Notes under the pieces: generated by a model | What the model was told of the DNA's origin: nothing | Seen by the model: the letters and a program-made list of their open reading frames with translations, nothing else | Database searches by the model: none | Origin: Bdellovibrionia bacterium | Lineage (GTDB): Bacteria > Bdellovibrionota > Bdellovibrionia > Bdellovibrionales > JAUICD01 | Assembly: GCA_030427965.1 (NCBI GenBank) | Contig: JAUICD010000017.1 | Location: 1 to 58,540 of the forward strand | DNA length: 58,540 bases | Reading direction: 5' to 3' | Part shown: positions 1-9,341 of the stretch, piece after piece | Numbering within the stretch: position 1 is the stretch's first letter | How the letters are laid out: each line of letters begins with the position of its first letter | Program-made: the position numbers and the translations under genes

Positions 1-1481
1 TCTTAGTACTTGTTCCTGTTTTATTTGGAATGGGTTTGCTCAACAAAGAGTATCGATCAAATACAAAGGTTGATGCATTTTTACAGCATGAATTGCAAAT
101 GAAAGGCTTAGCTCCGGCACTTGTTATGTTCAAAGAGCGTGCAACGTACGGGGATGTCAGTAAGTCGTTGAGTCGAGAAGCTCGTGGGCAAATGGTTTAT
201 GAAAGATCAACGACTGTTGCCAAAAGATCTCAGGCGCGGGTTGTGGACTTCTTAAGTGAAAAGGGTGTCTCTCATAGACAGTATCACATTGTAAACTCTG
301 TTTATGTTCATGCAGGTGATTTAGAGCTTTACAATGAAATTGCAGAACTTCCTGAAGTAGATAAAATTTTACCAAATCCAAAGTTGGGTCTTTCTGAACC
401 TATTGTGAAGGAACAAAAATTCCTTGGAGCTCCGAGCAGAATTGAGCCAAGCTTGGTTTATGTTGGTGCAGATAGAGTTTGGAATGAATTGGGAGCCAAG
501 GGGCAGGGGATAGTTGTTTCTGGCCAAGACACTGGAGTGGACTGGGATCACCCAGCTCTGGTTGGCCAATATAGAGGTGCTGTTGAGGCTGGCCGAGATC
601 ACACTGAAGTACATCATGATTATAACTGGCATGATGCTATTCACCCATCTGATACAGACAATCGATGTGGTTACGACACAGTGGCTCCTTGTGATGATCA
701 CAATCACGGAACTCACTCTCTGGCGACAGTTGTAGGTACAGATGGTGGGGAAAACCAGATTGGTATGGCTCCTGAGTCTATGTGGATTGCATGTCGAAAT
801 ATGGATGAAGGCGATGGAACTCCTGCAACTTACCTAGAGTGCTTTGAGTGGTTTTTAGCTCCTTATCCTCACGGTGGGGACCCGATGACAGATGGGAATC
901 CATCACAAGCGCCACACGTTATGAACAACTCGTGGGGGTGTCCTCGCTCTGAAGGTTGTTATGCCGACGAGTTCGTTGACGCTTTAAAAGCGTTGAAGGC
1001 TGCTGGGATTTTCGTTGTGGTTTCTGCGGGCAATGAAGGATCTGGATGTGGATCTATAGGAGCTCCTCCTGCATGGCACACAAAAGAGGCATTTTCTGTG
1101 GGCGCTGTGAGCCACTCCACAGGAAATATTGCATACTTTTCAAGCCGTGGACCTTCTGCTTTTGATGGTGGAATTGGACCTAACATTTCTGCACCCGGTG
1201 TGAATATTCGTTCTGCTGTAAACGGTGGAGGCTATCAAGGTGGTTGGAGTGGTACGTCTATGGCGGGTCCACATGTTGCTGGTTTAGTTGCTCTTATGTG
1301 GTCGGCAAATCCAGATCTTGTTGGAGATATTGAAACGACAGCAAATATTATTCAGGAAACATCCACTTTTAAAGCAGCTGAAACCAGTTGTGGAGAAAAT
1401 GTAAATGCTAGGCCGAACAATACCTATGGTCATGGTATTATTGATGCATTCAAAGCTGTTAGTGCTGCTATAGCAGACTAA
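1..1481 (+). CDS. Secreted subtilisin-like serine protease (S8), 5' end outside window
   Basis: Extracellular serine endopeptidase of the subtilase family. The frame has no stop before the left edge. The codons before the ATG at 30 read LVLVPVLF, which with the next residues looks like the core of a signal peptide, so the real start is probably outside the window and the ATG at 30 is internal. Counting from that ATG, residues ~28-118 resemble an I9 inhibitor propeptide. The triad is visible: Asp in SGQDTGVDWDHP (~166), His in HNHGTH (~226), Ser in GTSMAGPHVAG (~410), with the oxyanion Asn in VSAGNEGS. Cysteines around the active site (CGYDTVAPC, CPRSEGC) suggest disulfides and export. A strong intrinsic terminator follows at 1506. 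Family call is firm; substrate unknown. Confidence 0.93.
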   Translation, partial: LVLVPVLFGMGLLNKEYRSNTKVDAFLQHELQMKGLAPALVMFKERATYGDVSKSLSREARGQMVYERSTTVAKRSQARVVDFLSEKGVSHRQYHIVNSVYVHAGDLELYNEIAELPEVDKILPNPKLGLSEPIVKEQKFLGAPSRIEPSLVYVGADRVWNELGAKGQGIVVSGQDTGVDWDHPALVGQYRGAVEAGRDHTEVHHDYNWHDAIHPSDTDNRCGYDTVAPCDDHNHGTHSLATVVGTDGGENQIGMAPESMWIACRNMDEGDGTPATYLECFEWFLAPYPHGGDPMTDGNPSQAPHVMNNSWGCPRSEGCYADEFVDALKALKAAGIFVVVSAGNEGSGCGSIGAPPAWHTKEAFSVGAVSHSTGNIAYFSSRGPSAFDGGIGPNISAPGVNIRSAVNGGGYQGGWSGTSMAGPHVAGLVALMWSANPDLVGDIETTANIIQETSTFKAAETSCGENVNARPNNTYGHGIIDAFKAVSAAIAD

Positions 1482-1505
1482 ACACTACTTCAAATTGAAA
1501 AGCGC

Positions 1506-1534
1506 GCCCTGACTTGATAGTTGGGGCTTTTTTT
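1506..1534 (+). terminator. Rho-independent terminator of the S8 protease gene
   Basis: A 9-bp stem (1506-1514 with 1519-1527, two G-U pairs, TGAT loop) is followed directly by seven T (1528-1534). It lies 24 bases after the protease stop codon and before the next gene's ribosome site. Confidence 0.8.
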
Positions 1535-1563
1535 AGATATATCTCTCTCTTTGGGAGAGTGGA

Positions 1564-2490
1564 TTGAAAGACTTAGTTGAGGTTGCACTTCAAGAGACTG
1601 ATTTTTCCCCAGTGCTAACTCATTTTAAGAGGCCAATACATTTTTATCAATATCAAGATGAGTATATCTCTTATAGGATTCATAACAGGACTGCTGTAAT
1701 GATGGGTCCACCCATAGGCACAAATAAGTTTGATATCTTTTGCAAATTCAAAAAAGAAATGAACTCATGTGGCCTTCCTGTGTGTGGGTATTATTCAAAA
1801 AAACTCAACTTAAAGGGAATAAGCTTTTTCAACTGTGGCACCGAGTCTGTTGTTAAAAAAGAAAATTGGTCTTTGAAGGGGGAGCAAGCACGTGATGTTC
1901 GACGTGCGCTTAATTTGGAAAGCAAGTTTGGATTTGCCTTTGAAGAAATGGAAGTGTGTCCAAAAAATTTAAAATGCATAAAAACTCTTGAGCGCCAGTG
2001 GAAACAAAGATGGCGTGGTCCTCAAATTGGATTTATCCTATCGGAAGTTCAAATGTCTTCAAGAACTCATTTATTTGAGAGATGGTTTGGAGTTTTTTCT
2101 CAAGGGGAGCTTATTGCCTTTGCAAGTGTTCTTCCAAATGGCAAAGGGTACTACATGAACCATTTCTTCTTTGACCCTGAGGGGCCAAAAATGTCCAATG
2201 ACTTTCTTATAGCAAAAGCTCTTCAGTCTGTACTTGGGGAAGATGGGGTTCAAGAGGTGAGTATGGGGTTTAATGCCTATGATGTGAGTGAGAGAAACAG
2301 TCTTTTGGAAAAAGGGCTTTCTCGAATTTACAATTTGAAATGGCCTTACAATGCTCGCGGAATACGTCAATTTAAGCGTAAGTTTATGACGACAGAGCAG
2401 AATCAGTATCTTTACTTGGACAACAATTTTTTAAAACCGAAGCAAATCCTATCTCTATTTCGAGCAACCTACTCTAGGAGCGTAACGTAA
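1564..2490 (+). CDS. DUF2156 protein (LPG-synthetase C-terminal, GNAT-like fold)
   Basis: 308 residues from a TTG start, with GGGAGAG just upstream (1552-1558); no in-frame ATG fits better. The sequence resembles the soluble C-terminal domain of MprF-type phosphatidylglycerol lysyltransferases: the segment AVMMGPPIG (~44-52) matches the GDPVG-like signature of that domain, followed by the second GNAT-like half (FGVFSQGELIAFASVLP, ~193-210). It lacks the multi-pass membrane flippase region of full MprF, so it would be a stand-alone soluble acyl/aminoacyl transferase-like protein. The substrate (lipid or other acceptor) cannot be read from sequence. It is separated from the upstream protease by a terminator, so probably has its own promoter. 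A degenerate repeat copy begins just after the stop. Confidence 0.7.
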   Translation: MKDLVEVALQETDFSPVLTHFKRPIHFYQYQDEYISYRIHNRTAVMMGPPIGTNKFDIFCKFKKEMNSCGLPVCGYYSKKLNLKGISFFNCGTESVVKKENWSLKGEQARDVRRALNLESKFGFAFEEMEVCPKNLKCIKTLERQWKQRWRGPQIGFILSEVQMSSRTHLFERWFGVFSQGELIAFASVLPNGKGYYMNHFFFDPEGPKMSNDFLIAKALQSVLGEDGVQEVSMGFNAYDVSERNSLLEKGLSRIYNLKWPYNARGIRQFKRKFMTTEQNQYLYLDNNFLKPKQILSLFRATYSRSVT

Positions 2491-2515
2491 TGTTTTTAAA
2501 TGTAGAGTCATACCT

Positions 2516-2637
2516 CTTAAATGCTTAAAAACTTCAAATAGTTCTCAAGCTGCCTCAGGAATTTGTTTTTAAAGAGTTTTTAAGCATTTAAGGGCTTTTG
2601 ATTATTAAGTGAACAACACTGCCTGTAGGCCAGTTTC
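2516..2637. repeat. MITE family copy A (degenerate left end)
   Basis: Perfect 18-bp inverted arms (2516-2533 and 2575-2592, CTTAAATGCTTAAAAACT type) enclose an imperfect inner hairpin (GTTCTCAAG against TCAGGAA). The right end, 2611-2637, carries the family's terminal repeat (CAACACTG..TGTAGGCCAGTTT). The left terminal repeat is not recognisable and no convincing flanking duplication remains. It starts 25 bases after the upstream stop codon and can fold as a long hairpin in either transcript. Confidence 0.7.
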
Positions 2638-2746
2638 AAAGTAATTTAAGTTTCCTCTTGTTTGACGCATATGAGAATAAAAAGTGACAGGGCTCCTTAC
2701 CGACTTCTGTTTGCGGTGTTAAACTTTTAGGGTTCAAGGGGGGACT

Positions 2747-3928
2747 ATGAATAGATTCGTAATTTTAGCGTCACTTTTACTTGGCGCTTCAGGAGTTGCT
2801 GCAGAAAAGGGAACATACTTGATTCCAAAAATAAATCTTACAAAGAAAAGTCAAATTGGAAAAACTTTGTCTGAGAATGAGAAGTTTGTTCTAGCAGAAA
2901 TGACAATAGAGCAAGTGGAGTCTTTTTCGAAGCGAATGCATGAAGAAAAGATGACTTGTGGTGGACTTGTAAATGTGGATGACGAATTGTTGGCAAAGTC
3001 ATCTCTTTCACAGATTATGAGTGAGCAAGTGAATAAAACCTCACTTCAGCAGGATATTCCGACTCAAATTGAACATGAAGACGTTGTTCTACGGATTCAG
3101 TCGCAAATGAGTGCAGCAAGTTATCAAGCTGAACTTACAAAACTAACACAGTTTCCAGATCGCTATGCCGCTGGCCAAGGTGGAGTTGATGCAGCTAAAT
3201 ATTTAAAAAGCAAAGTTGAAACGCTGGCCTCTCAATACAATAGAGAAGATATTACAGCAGAGTTCGTCCCAACAGGTGGGCGATATATCCAAGATAGCGT
3301 GTTGGTTCGTATCCAAGGAACTCGTAGTGAGCTTCCGGCTGTTGTTATTGGTGGACACTTTGATACTTACCGAAATCAAAAACCAGGAGCAGATGATGAT
3401 GGTTCTGGGACTGCAACAGTTATTGAAATCTTCAATGGGATTTTGAAGTCTGGAGTAAAGTTTGAAAGAGATCTTTATTTTGCCTTCTATGCTGCTGAAG
3501 AATGGGGATTACACGGATCAAAAAGAATTGTTTCTCTCTTCGGGTCGCGAGGAATTCAGGTTCGAGGGGTTTTGCAGTTTGATATGGTTGGGTACAAATC
3601 TCCAAACGACTCAAGTGACCTGTATTTTGTTGAAGACAACATAAACAATCAATTGACCTCTTATGTGAAAAGTTTGGCTGTAAAGTATCTGGGAATTCCT
3701 CAAGGTCAGATAGGGCGCACTCTCTGTAACTATGGTTGCAGTGATCATGTTTCTTGGCACCGCCAGGGGTATCCGGCTGCATTTCCGTTTGAAGCAAGTT
3801 TTCAAAATTACAACCGTTCTATTCACACAGGTCGTGATGGAATGAACTTGGTTAATATTGAACATGCCTATAAGTTTGTAAAACTTGGCTCTGCGTTTAT
3901 GGTAGAGGCCGGAGTTCCGCAGGAATAA
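2747..3928 (+). CDS. Secreted M28 family zinc aminopeptidase
   Basis: 393 residues; ATG with GGGGGGA upstream and a clear Sec signal peptide (MNRFVILASLLLGASGVAA). After a ~120-residue prodomain-like region the M28 di-zinc domain runs from ~125 to the end: His in GGHFDTY (~205), bridging Asp in ADDDGSG, catalytic Glu-Glu in YAAEEWG, Asp in FDMVGY, and His in SIHTGRDG. Two cysteines in LCNYGCSDH resemble the disulfide near the active site of secreted leucyl aminopeptidases (Vibrio/Aeromonas type). It probably trims peptides outside the cytoplasm and fits with the protease upstream. A bidirectional terminator separates it from the convergent lipoprotein gene. Exact residue preference is unknown. 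Confidence 0.9.
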   Translation: MNRFVILASLLLGASGVAAEKGTYLIPKINLTKKSQIGKTLSENEKFVLAEMTIEQVESFSKRMHEEKMTCGGLVNVDDELLAKSSLSQIMSEQVNKTSLQQDIPTQIEHEDVVLRIQSQMSAASYQAELTKLTQFPDRYAAGQGGVDAAKYLKSKVETLASQYNREDITAEFVPTGGRYIQDSVLVRIQGTRSELPAVVIGGHFDTYRNQKPGADDDGSGTATVIEIFNGILKSGVKFERDLYFAFYAAEEWGLHGSKRIVSLFGSRGIQVRGVLQFDMVGYKSPNDSSDLYFVEDNINNQLTSYVKSLAVKYLGIPQGQIGRTLCNYGCSDHVSWHRQGYPAAFPFEASFQNYNRSIHTGRDGMNLVNIEHAYKFVKLGSAFMVEAGVPQE

Positions 3929-3945
3929 AAAAATCTGTAGTATAA

Positions 3946-3975
3946 AAGAGAGGGGGATTTCTCCCTCTTCTTTTT
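3946..3975. terminator. Bidirectional intrinsic terminator
   Basis: Stem AGAGGG (3949-3954) pairs with CCCTCT (3963-3968) with extra wobble pairs. T-rich sequence follows on the plus side (CTTTTTATT) and A-rich sequence precedes it (AATAAAAAAA), giving a U-tract on the minus transcript too. It sits between the convergent M28 gene and the lipoprotein gene. Confidence 0.7.
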
Positions 3976-4558
3976 ATTGAGAATTCAAATCTGTATTGCT
4001 TTTTTCTTCAATACATGTGATTTCAATGGCTTCATAATCTTCTTTTTTTGAAGATACTGAGTAAAAAAAGTAACCTTCAAAACCATTTTTGTTTGGATTT
4101 AGGTTTAAAATAAAAGCTCGATCAATTGTTGCAATCACAAAAACGGATTTACCTGCTTGGATTTCATATGTCGCCAGTTTTGAAATCAATCCATCAAGGT
4201 TAAAACCATTTATATCGAGCCAGTGCTCGTCCCTGTCGGCAAGGTAGTAAAATTGAATTTCTAGTTGTTTTCTTTTGAGTTCATAGGTGTTCGTGCAATT
4301 CAACTTTCCATAATATTTGGGGGAGTTGTCGCCTGGTATTCTTTCATCTTCTGGGAAAGTGGGATCAGGAGTTTCGCTTCCATCGCTATTTCCTCCGTAG
4401 TCTCCTCCGTTTCCCGTTGGGTCGCTAATTTTTCTTTCTGAAAAATCGGATATGGAATCTGTTAGCATGGATCTTTGGCCACAGTTTTGGAATCCAAACA
4501 TCATAACAGTCATTACGAAAATAGTTCCAGTCGTATAGAGAAGTTGCTTCTGTGCCAT
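3974..4558 (-). CDS. Putative lipoprotein with atypical lipobox, unknown function
   Basis: 194 residues. N-terminal hydrophobic segment (~9-22) ends at GFQNC, so Cys ~27 could be the lipidated residue. The -3 to -1 residues (F-Q-N) do not match the canonical L-A/S-G/A lipobox, yet the context (hydrophobic helix, Cys, then a Ser/Asp/Gly-rich linker ~37-68) is that of a lipoprotein. From my memory of the group, FQNC-type ends occur in Bdellovibrio-like predicted lipoproteins. The C-terminal ~110 residues form a mixed alpha/beta domain I do not recognise, with two Cys (~90 and ~184) that may pair. It lies downstream of the pgsA-like gene on the same strand with an 89-base gap. No strong ribosome site is seen at the ATG. 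Confidence 0.6.
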   Translation of the reverse strand: MAQKQLLYTTGTIFVMTVMMFGFQNCGQRSMLTDSISDFSERKISDPTGNGGDYGGNSDGSETPDPTFPEDERIPGDNSPKYYGKLNCTNTYELKRKQLEIQFYYLADRDEHWLDINGFNLDGLISKLATYEIQAGKSVFVIATIDRAFILNLNPNKNGFEGYFFYSVSSKKEDYEAIEITCIEEKSNTDLNSQ

Positions 4559-4647
4559 ATGAAATTCTATCGGACAGAAGTCGGGGTTTCATAAGGAGAT
4601 TCTCAAATTGAGACACCTTCTATTTATAAAAACAAAAGAACAGTATT

Positions 4648-5205
4648 TTACTCAAAGGTATCATGCCTTTGAAAGGCAATTTGAACAAACCGAGGCAAAA
4701 ATGTGACTAGAGTATATGACTCTAGAATTATAACAGGGCCTATGACTGCAGCTCCAATATAGCTGATCCAATCTGTTAACATGAACAGGTTTGGAAACAG
4801 CACTGCCATGGCAAGAACGAAGGAGAGGGCTGTTGCCCATTTGGGTTGCCATTTGGGTTTTATTTTAAATGAAATTTTCAACCACCAAATGAGTATAGGG
4901 ACAGATAAAATTTGAGAGAAATTTCGCAGCAATATGATTGTGACGATGATCCAATGAAGTTTTCCTTCTATAAAAATATGACTATAGAGGCCAATTGTTA
5001 AGAGCTTGTCAGCTATAGGGTCTAAAAGAGCGCCTAAATTTGTTTCTTGGCCAAGCTTTCTTGCAAGGTATCCATCAAAAAAATCAGAAAGAAGGCAGTA
5101 AAGCAAAATGAAAAAAGATAAGGTTTCTTGGTTTTCAAGATAAAAGTAAAGCCCAACGGGAAGCAGAGCAATTCGAGATAAAGTCATAAAATTTGGCAAG
5201 TTCAC
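4648..5205 (-). CDS. pgsA: CDP-alcohol phosphatidyltransferase (PgsA-like)
   Basis: Membrane phospholipid synthase, most likely CDP-diacylglycerol:glycerol-3-phosphate phosphatidyltransferase, the first committed step to phosphatidylglycerol and cardiolipin. The full CDP-alcohol signature is present at ~41-70: SDFFDGYLARKLG followed by GALLDPIADKL, with the Asp residues that bind two metals. Several hydrophobic helices follow; 185 residues is normal for PgsA. The GTG start is chosen because MNLPNFMTLSRI matches the conserved N-terminus of the family; the ATG six codons later is the alternative. Divergent from the nucleoside transporter. The substrate alcohol cannot be proved from sequence; PgsA is the commonest form. 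Confidence 0.82.
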   Translation of the reverse strand: MNLPNFMTLSRIALLPVGLYFYLENQETLSFFILLYCLLSDFFDGYLARKLGQETNLGALLDPIADKLLTIGLYSHIFIEGKLHWIIVTIILLRNFSQILSVPILIWWLKISFKIKPKWQPKWATALSFVLAMAVLFPNLFMLTDWISYIGAAVIGPVIILESYTLVTFLPRFVQIAFQRHDTFE

Positions 5206-5266
5206 CTATTGAAGGTTGCCAGTCTTACTTCGAGGACGCAATATCGTTTTGAAATTGGAGGGCAAA

Positions 5267-6502
5267 TTGGAGAGACTTCAAGGTGTGGTTGGTGTTGTGC
5301 TGATCCTCACGGTGGCATGGAGCTTGAGTGAGAACAGAAAACACGTGAATTGGAAAATCGTGGGAATTGGTCTAACTCTTCAGATGTTTCTAGTTCTTCT
5401 TCTTCAAAACCTTCCCTTTGTGACAGATGTTTTCATTTGGCTCAATCAAGGTGTGCTTGCGATAGATAGAGCAACCAAAGATGGAGCTTCTTTCATGTTT
5501 GGATATCTTGGCGGAGGAGCCACGCCTTTTGAGGTCAAAAATCCAGCAAGTAACTTTATAATCGCATTTCAGGTGCTACCAGTTGTCATTGTCACAAGCG
5601 CTCTTTCGGCTCTACTTTTTCACTGGGGAGTTCTTCAAGTACTTGTGAAAGGCTTTTCAAAATTGCTTGAAAAAACAATGGGCGCAAGCGGTGCTATGGG
5701 TTTGGGTGTTGCTGCCAATGTTTTTCTTGGAATTATTGAAGCTCCAGTTTTTATTCGACCGTATTTGAAATCCATGTCGCGTGGAGAGTTATTTACAGTC
5801 CTGGTTTCAGGGATGGCAACAGTTGCAGGTACGGTCTTTGTTTTATATGCCTCGATTCTTAAAGATATACTTCCAAATGCAACAGGTGAAATTATTGTGG
5901 CGTCCCTTATGAGTGCGCCAGCGGCGATAATGATTGCCCAGATCTTGATACCTATTGGCGAAAAGCGAACAAAAGGAGACCAAATTCCCACAGTTGAAAC
6001 AAAGAGCGGTTTTGAAGCTGTGATTCGAGGGACAAATGATGGTGTACAGATGGCTCTTGGGATTGCAGGAGTGATTGTGGTTCTATTTGCTATTGTGAGT
6101 TTGGTGAATCAAGGTTTGGCTTTACTTCCGACTGCAAACCCAACAACAATTCAAGGTGTTTTAGGCTTGATACTTACACCATTTGTTTGGGCCATTGGTT
6201 TACCGTGGGAAGAGGCCATTTCAGGAGGAGAGCTTCTTGGGATAAAGACTGTTTTAAATGAATTTGTTGCTTATGTTGAGCTATCTAAAAGTGGAGACGT
6301 TTTTTCTGAGCGTTCTCGAATTATTTTAACATATGCACTTTGTGGATTTGCAAACTTTGGAAGTCTTGGAATTTTAGTTGGTGGCCTTGGAGCTATTGTT
6401 CCAGAACGAATTGGAGAAATTTTGGGCTTTGGATTTAAGCTTATCTTAGCAGGATTGATGTCAACGATGCTCACGGGAGCACTGGTTGGGCTGACGCTTT
6501 AA
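5267..6502 (+). CDS. CNT-family concentrative nucleoside transporter (NupC type)
   Basis: Inner-membrane nucleoside symporter, bringing nucleosides in with H+ or Na+. The protein has the CNT layout: N-terminal helices, then the gating segment FMFGYLGGG, the transport core LGVAANVFLGIIEAPVFIRP with the conserved EAP, and a C-terminal half with PWEEAISGGELLG and the NEFVAYVEL motif that contacts nucleoside. The TTG at 5267 is chosen because GGAGGG (5257-5262) lies at ideal spacing, although the frame opens at 5216. A weak promoter-like pair TTGCCA-17-CAATAT (5217-5245) precedes it. Only six bases separate its stop from the end of metG, with no terminator between. For a predator or scavenger this would be a prey-nucleoside salvage route (inference). 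Confidence 0.9.
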   Translation: MERLQGVVGVVLILTVAWSLSENRKHVNWKIVGIGLTLQMFLVLLLQNLPFVTDVFIWLNQGVLAIDRATKDGASFMFGYLGGGATPFEVKNPASNFIIAFQVLPVVIVTSALSALLFHWGVLQVLVKGFSKLLEKTMGASGAMGLGVAANVFLGIIEAPVFIRPYLKSMSRGELFTVLVSGMATVAGTVFVLYASILKDILPNATGEIIVASLMSAPAAIMIAQILIPIGEKRTKGDQIPTVETKSGFEAVIRGTNDGVQMALGIAGVIVVLFAIVSLVNQGLALLPTANPTTIQGVLGLILTPFVWAIGLPWEEAISGGELLGIKTVLNEFVAYVELSKSGDVFSERSRIILTYALCGFANFGSLGILVGGLGAIVPERIGEILGFGFKLILAGLMSTMLTGALVGLTL

Positions 6503-6508
6503 GATGTT

Positions 6509-8032
6509 TTAGGCTTTGATTCGGGGAAATAGAGGCTCACTTTTTTCAATGGAAGTCCCTTCTTCTAAGAGCCCCCATTTTTTTGAATCTTCAAATGAGC
6601 AGATACTGTTTGCACCAATTGTTTGAATCAATTCTTTCATTTTGATAGGCATGACAGGCTTAAGGAGAATAGAGCTAATCCTCAGTGCCTCAAGCGTGTT
6701 GTAAAGGCACTCACCTGCAAGTGGGAGGTTTTCTTTGGCTGCTTTCCAAGGTTCAAGTTCATCTACATACCTATTGGTCTCATCTAAGAGTTTTACAACA
6801 GTTTCAACTGCACGTTGGGGGGCCATGTTTAAAACATGCTCCCTCACTTCTTCAGCTACGGTTTCTCCAAGAATCTTTAAGGATTTAGAAGACTCTTTTG
6901 TGATGTTGGGTGGTGGACACTTGCCAGCAAAGTATTTGTTCACAAGATTTGTCGAGCGACTTAAGAGGTTTCCTAGTTTGTTGGAAAGGTCTGTGTTCAC
7001 ACGTCCTACAACAAGTTCTGTTTTAAATTGAGCATCGTTTCCAAATGTGATGTCGCGAGTTAGGAAGTATCTTAAGCCGTGAACACCAACAATGTCTTTC
7101 ACGTCCAAGGGTTTCACAACAGTCCCTTCGGACTTACTCATTTTGGAATTGTCTTCTGTAAGCCACCACCCGTGAGCAAAGATCTGTTTGGGTAAAGTGA
7201 CTCCAAGAGCAAGAAGCATTGTTGTCCAGTATACGGAGTGGGTCATTAAAATGTCTTTTCCTATAACGTGATGACATTCTGGCCAAAACTCTTTGAACTG
7301 TTTTTCTTTTTCAGGTTGTTTGTATCCAATGGCAGTTGCGTAGTTGAGTAGAGCATCAAACCAAACATAAGTGACATGCTCAGAGTCAAAAGGAATTTCA
7401 ATTCCCCAACTGAGTCTGCTTTTTGGGCGACTGATACTTAAGTCTGTTAGAGGTTGACGTAGAAAGCCAAGAATTTCATTTCGTCGAACATCTGGTTGAA
7501 TGAACTTTGGGTTGTTTTCAATGTGTTGAATAAGCTGGTCTTGATACTTAGACATACGAAAAAAGTAATTTTTTTCTTTGATCAATTGAACGGGTTTTCC
7601 AGTTGGAGCGTTCCCATCCACGAGCTCTTTTTCAGTATAAAAGATTTCTTCACTTTCGCAGTAATATCCCTCATAATCTTTGGAGTAAATTTCATCGCGA
7701 TCATACAAATCCTGAAGACAACTTTGAACAGCCTTTTTGTGAAAATCCATTGTGGTTCGAATAAAGAAGTCTTCTTCAATTTGAAGTTCTTGCCAAATTT
7801 CTTGAAAATGTAGAACCATTTCATCACAGTGCTCACCTGGAGGTTTTCCTCTTTTTGAAGCCGCATTTTGAATCTTCTGCCCGTGTTCATCCGTGCCAGT
7901 GAGGAAGAATGTCTTTCCCCCAAAGAGTTTGTGGTATCGATTTATGACGTCTACGACAATGGTTGTGTAAGCATGTCCAATGTGGGGGGTGTCGTTTACA
8001 TAGTAGAGTGGGGTTGTGATATAGTAACTCAC
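6509..8032 (-). CDS. metG: Methionyl-tRNA synthetase
   Basis: Class I aminoacyl-tRNA synthetase charging tRNA-Met. The Rossmann HIGH signature is PHIGHAYTT (~17-20) and the KMSKS loop begins at residue 297 (SKMSKSEGT). The anticodon-binding helical domain follows (~380-507). At 507 residues it is the short form without the C-terminal dimerisation (tRBD) domain, and the usual zinc-binding cysteines between the halves of the Rossmann fold are largely missing ([15 protein letters not shown]). ATGA overlap (8029-8032) with lpxD upstream indicates translational coupling. Faces nupC convergently with a six-base gap. Confidence 0.96.
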   Translation of the reverse strand: MSYYITTPLYYVNDTPHIGHAYTTIVVDVINRYHKLFGGKTFFLTGTDEHGQKIQNAASKRGKPPGEHCDEMVLHFQEIWQELQIEEDFFIRTTMDFHKKAVQSCLQDLYDRDEIYSKDYEGYYCESEEIFYTEKELVDGNAPTGKPVQLIKEKNYFFRMSKYQDQLIQHIENNPKFIQPDVRRNEILGFLRQPLTDLSISRPKSRLSWGIEIPFDSEHVTYVWFDALLNYATAIGYKQPEKEKQFKEFWPECHHVIGKDILMTHSVYWTTMLLALGVTLPKQIFAHGWWLTEDNSKMSKSEGTVVKPLDVKDIVGVHGLRYFLTRDITFGNDAQFKTELVVGRVNTDLSNKLGNLLSRSTNLVNKYFAGKCPPPNITKESSKSLKILGETVAEEVREHVLNMAPQRAVETVVKLLDETNRYVDELEPWKAAKENLPLAGECLYNTLEALRISSILLKPVMPIKMKELIQTIGANSICSFEDSKKWGLLEEGTSIEKSEPLFPRIKA

Positions 8033-9078
8033 TCAATCCCCATTTTTTTTATAAGCTTTGAGAGTTGCTTACGCATTTTTGGAAGTTGCGCAATCACAGC
8101 TTTGGTTTTTAAATAATCATTGAGAGGTTGGAGCGGAAGTCCACCATAAGCTCCAGGTTTATCAATACTTTTTGCAACAGCTGAGCGCGCGGCTAAGTGT
8201 ACATCGCTTGTGATAGAGACATGATCTGTGACACCAGTTTGTCCTCCAGCTACGACCCGATCTCCAACTTTAGAAGAGCCTGCTATAACAAATCCGGCTG
8301 TTAAGAGACAGTTTTTTCCGATTATGCAGTTGTGAGCGATATGGCAGAGGTTGTCTATTTTTGTTCCACTTCCAATTCTTGTTTCATGAATTGTTGCTCG
8401 ATCAATTGCGCAGTTTGCACCAATATGAACCTCATCTTCAATTACGACTTTTCCAATTTGAGGGATTGTGTGGTGATTGAAATTTGAGTCTTGAGCGTAG
8501 CCATATCCAATTGAGCCGATAGATGTATTTGATTGAACAATGCATTTTTTGCCAATTTCAGTGTGGTCTGCAATGTAGACATTTGGATACAGGGTTGTGT
8601 TTTCTTGTAGAACTGAGTTTCGACCAATGAAAGTATTGGTTCCTACAAAGACATTTTTGCCAATCTTTACACCCTCTTCAATAACTGCACCTGACATGAC
8701 AAATGCACTTCCATCAATTTCGGCACTGTCAGCTATATTTGCATTTGGGTGAATTTGCGGTTTGTAAGGGTCTCTTGGGTCGATTGCAAAATATATTTGT
8801 GAGATATAGGCAAGCGCCATGTGGTTTGGAACTTTAAGAGATAAAAATGTGTTTTGGCTTTGAGAGGAGTATTTTTCGACCAATTTTGTTGGCCCTGCAA
8901 TAACACTGGCTTTTGAAGCAAGGGAAGAGGCAAACTCTGATTCAGTTTGTAAAAAAACAATCGAGCCCTTGTTTGCAGTTTCGAGTGTGGCAAGATGGGT
9001 GATACTTTGGTTTTCACCTTTTACGTTTTCGATAACCTGCGGAAATTTTTTTAAGAGTTCTTGAGTCGTGACACCCAT
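8029..9078 (-). CDS. lpxD: UDP-3-O-acylglucosamine N-acyltransferase
   Basis: Third step of lipid A synthesis: transfers a hydroxyacyl chain from ACP to the 2-amino group of UDP-3-O-acyl-glucosamine in the cytoplasm. N-terminal uridine-binding domain (~1-100), then left-handed beta-helix hexapeptide repeats ([19 protein letters not shown] onward) and a C-terminal helix (~320-349). The active-site region HIAHNC is at ~246-251. 349 residues is typical. It sits between infA and metG instead of the usual skp/fabZ/lpxA neighbourhood. Proves an LPS-type outer membrane. Confidence 0.95.
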   Translation of the reverse strand: MGVTTQELLKKFPQVIENVKGENQSITHLATLETANKGSIVFLQTESEFASSLASKASVIAGPTKLVEKYSSQSQNTFLSLKVPNHMALAYISQIYFAIDPRDPYKPQIHPNANIADSAEIDGSAFVMSGAVIEEGVKIGKNVFVGTNTFIGRNSVLQENTTLYPNVYIADHTEIGKKCIVQSNTSIGSIGYGYAQDSNFNHHTIPQIGKVVIEDEVHIGANCAIDRATIHETRIGSGTKIDNLCHIAHNCIIGKNCLLTAGFVIAGSSKVGDRVVAGGQTGVTDHVSITSDVHLAARSAVAKSIDKPGAYGGLPLQPLNDYLKTKAVIAQLPKMRKQLSKLIKKMGIE

Positions 9079-9092
9079 TTGCCAGCCTCTCG

Positions 9093-9311
9093 TTATTTAT
9101 GTCTGTACATTATCAACCCATGAGTTGGGTCGTATGGAGAGACTCCTACCGTAACTTTGTCTCCAACAACAACGCGGATATTAAATCTTCTCATTTTACC
9201 GCAAAGTTTCGTTTGAATATTGACGCCATTTTCTAGTTCTACGACGTAAAGACCGCCAGCGCCGGAATCAACGACTTTTCCTTCAAGTTGTGCGAGATCA
9301 TCTCGAGCCAT
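9093..9311 (-). CDS. infA: Translation initiation factor IF-1
   Basis: 72-residue OB-fold protein that binds the 30S A site during initiation. Family-typical residues [16 protein letters not shown] and the ending GLIMYRHK are present. AAGGA upstream of the ATG supports the start. First gene of an infA-lpxD-metG run (14-base gap to lpxD). Divergent from tex across a 167-base spacer that carries a structured element and a candidate promoter. Confidence 0.95.
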   Translation of the reverse strand: MARDDLAQLEGKVVDSGAGGLYVVELENGVNIQTKLCGKMRRFNIRVVVGDKVTVGVSPYDPTHGLIMYRHK

Positions 9312-9341
9312 ATGGATCCTTATAAAAAGTAAAGTGCTTTC

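Noticed and set aside
369..735. Long opposite- and same-strand frames inside the S8 gene
   Set aside because: Shadows of a gene with an intact catalytic triad; their translations are low-complexity and have no ribosome sites.
2484..2646. Possible 9-bp duplication around MITE copy A (AACGTAATG / AAAGTAATT)
   Set aside because: Only 7/9 match, and the left terminal repeat is not recognisable, so the boundary is arbitrary.
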